This document shows, piece by piece, positions 5,566-5,604 of a stretch of 5,604 bases of DNA (position 1 is the first letter of the stretch; each line of letters begins with the position of its first letter). The stretch is taken from the NCBI GenBank assembly GCA_026129385.1, contig JAHCIE010000235.1:1-5604 (forward strand). The letters run 5' to 3'. The stretch is from Anaerolineae bacterium. Lineage in GTDB: Bacteria > Chloroflexota > Anaerolineae > Epilineales > JAHCIE01. The position numbers were made by a program, and so were the translations under genes. The notes below the pieces were generated by a model. That model was given only the letters and a program-made list of their open reading frames with translations. It did no database searches and was not told the DNA's origin.

Positions 5566-5604
5566 ATGACTATGGAACTAGCGCGTAACTGGCGTCTACG
5601 CCGT
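5566..5604 (+). CDS. DUF35 Zn-ribbon/OB-fold protein (3' truncated by window edge)
   Basis: Only 13 codons are visible, MTMELARNWRLRR. This N-terminus is typical of small DUF35 proteins (rubredoxin-like Zn ribbon plus OB fold) that accompany archaeal-type thiolase and HMGS; the Zn-binding cysteines would lie just past the edge. AGGAG (5553-5557) sits 8 bases before the ATG, and the gene follows the thiolase stop by 15 bases, so it is in the same operon. In archaea this protein bridges thiolase and synthase and provides a shared CoA-binding site for acetoacetyl-CoA transfer. Identity rests on a short stretch plus context. Confidence 0.75.
   Translation, partial: MTMELARNWRLRR

Overview
This is a GC-rich bacterial window whose gene styles resemble Chloroflexota, probably the Chloroflexales/Roseiflexus side. 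That placement rests on recognising the GAF/HTH membrane protein, the XRE regulator and the mevalonate gene set from memory; no search was run. The main content is the upper mevalonate pathway, with a class II HMG-CoA reductase followed by an archaeal-type HMG-CoA synthase, a thiolase-fold protein and a DUF35 Zn-ribbon/OB-fold protein.

Layout. Bases 3-1070 (+) hold the 3' part of a membrane-anchored GAF protein with a helix-turn-helix-like C-terminus. A perfect 15-bp hairpin at 1081-1119 separates it from a convergent XRE-family regulator (1593 down to 1003, -), whose reading frame runs through the hairpin and overlaps the first gene antisense. Bases 1594-2013 are a 420-bp divergent control region. 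It carries two good sigma70-like promoters for the regulator, two matching TGT-SS-ACA palindromes, and a tandem 10-bp direct repeat next to a TATACT box in front of the mevalonate operon. Bases 2014-5604 (+) hold a tightly spaced operon: mvaA (2014-3285), HMG-CoA synthase (3301-4350), thiolase-like gene (4396-5550) and the first 13 codons of a DUF35 gene (5566 to the edge).

How the genes work together. In archaea the acetoacetyl-CoA thiolase, HMG-CoA synthase and DUF35 protein form one complex that passes acetoacetyl-CoA to the synthase. HMG-CoA reductase then makes mevalonate for isoprenoid synthesis. Here the reductase and synthase keep all the catalytic residues I can place. The thiolase-like protein does not: the nucleophilic Cys position is Asp, the His of GHP is Asn, and the Cys of HDCF is Ala. 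The reading frame is intact and looks normally coding. This suggests a non-catalytic or re-purposed thiolase subunit in an otherwise functional mevalonate operon, and it is the most interesting point in the window.
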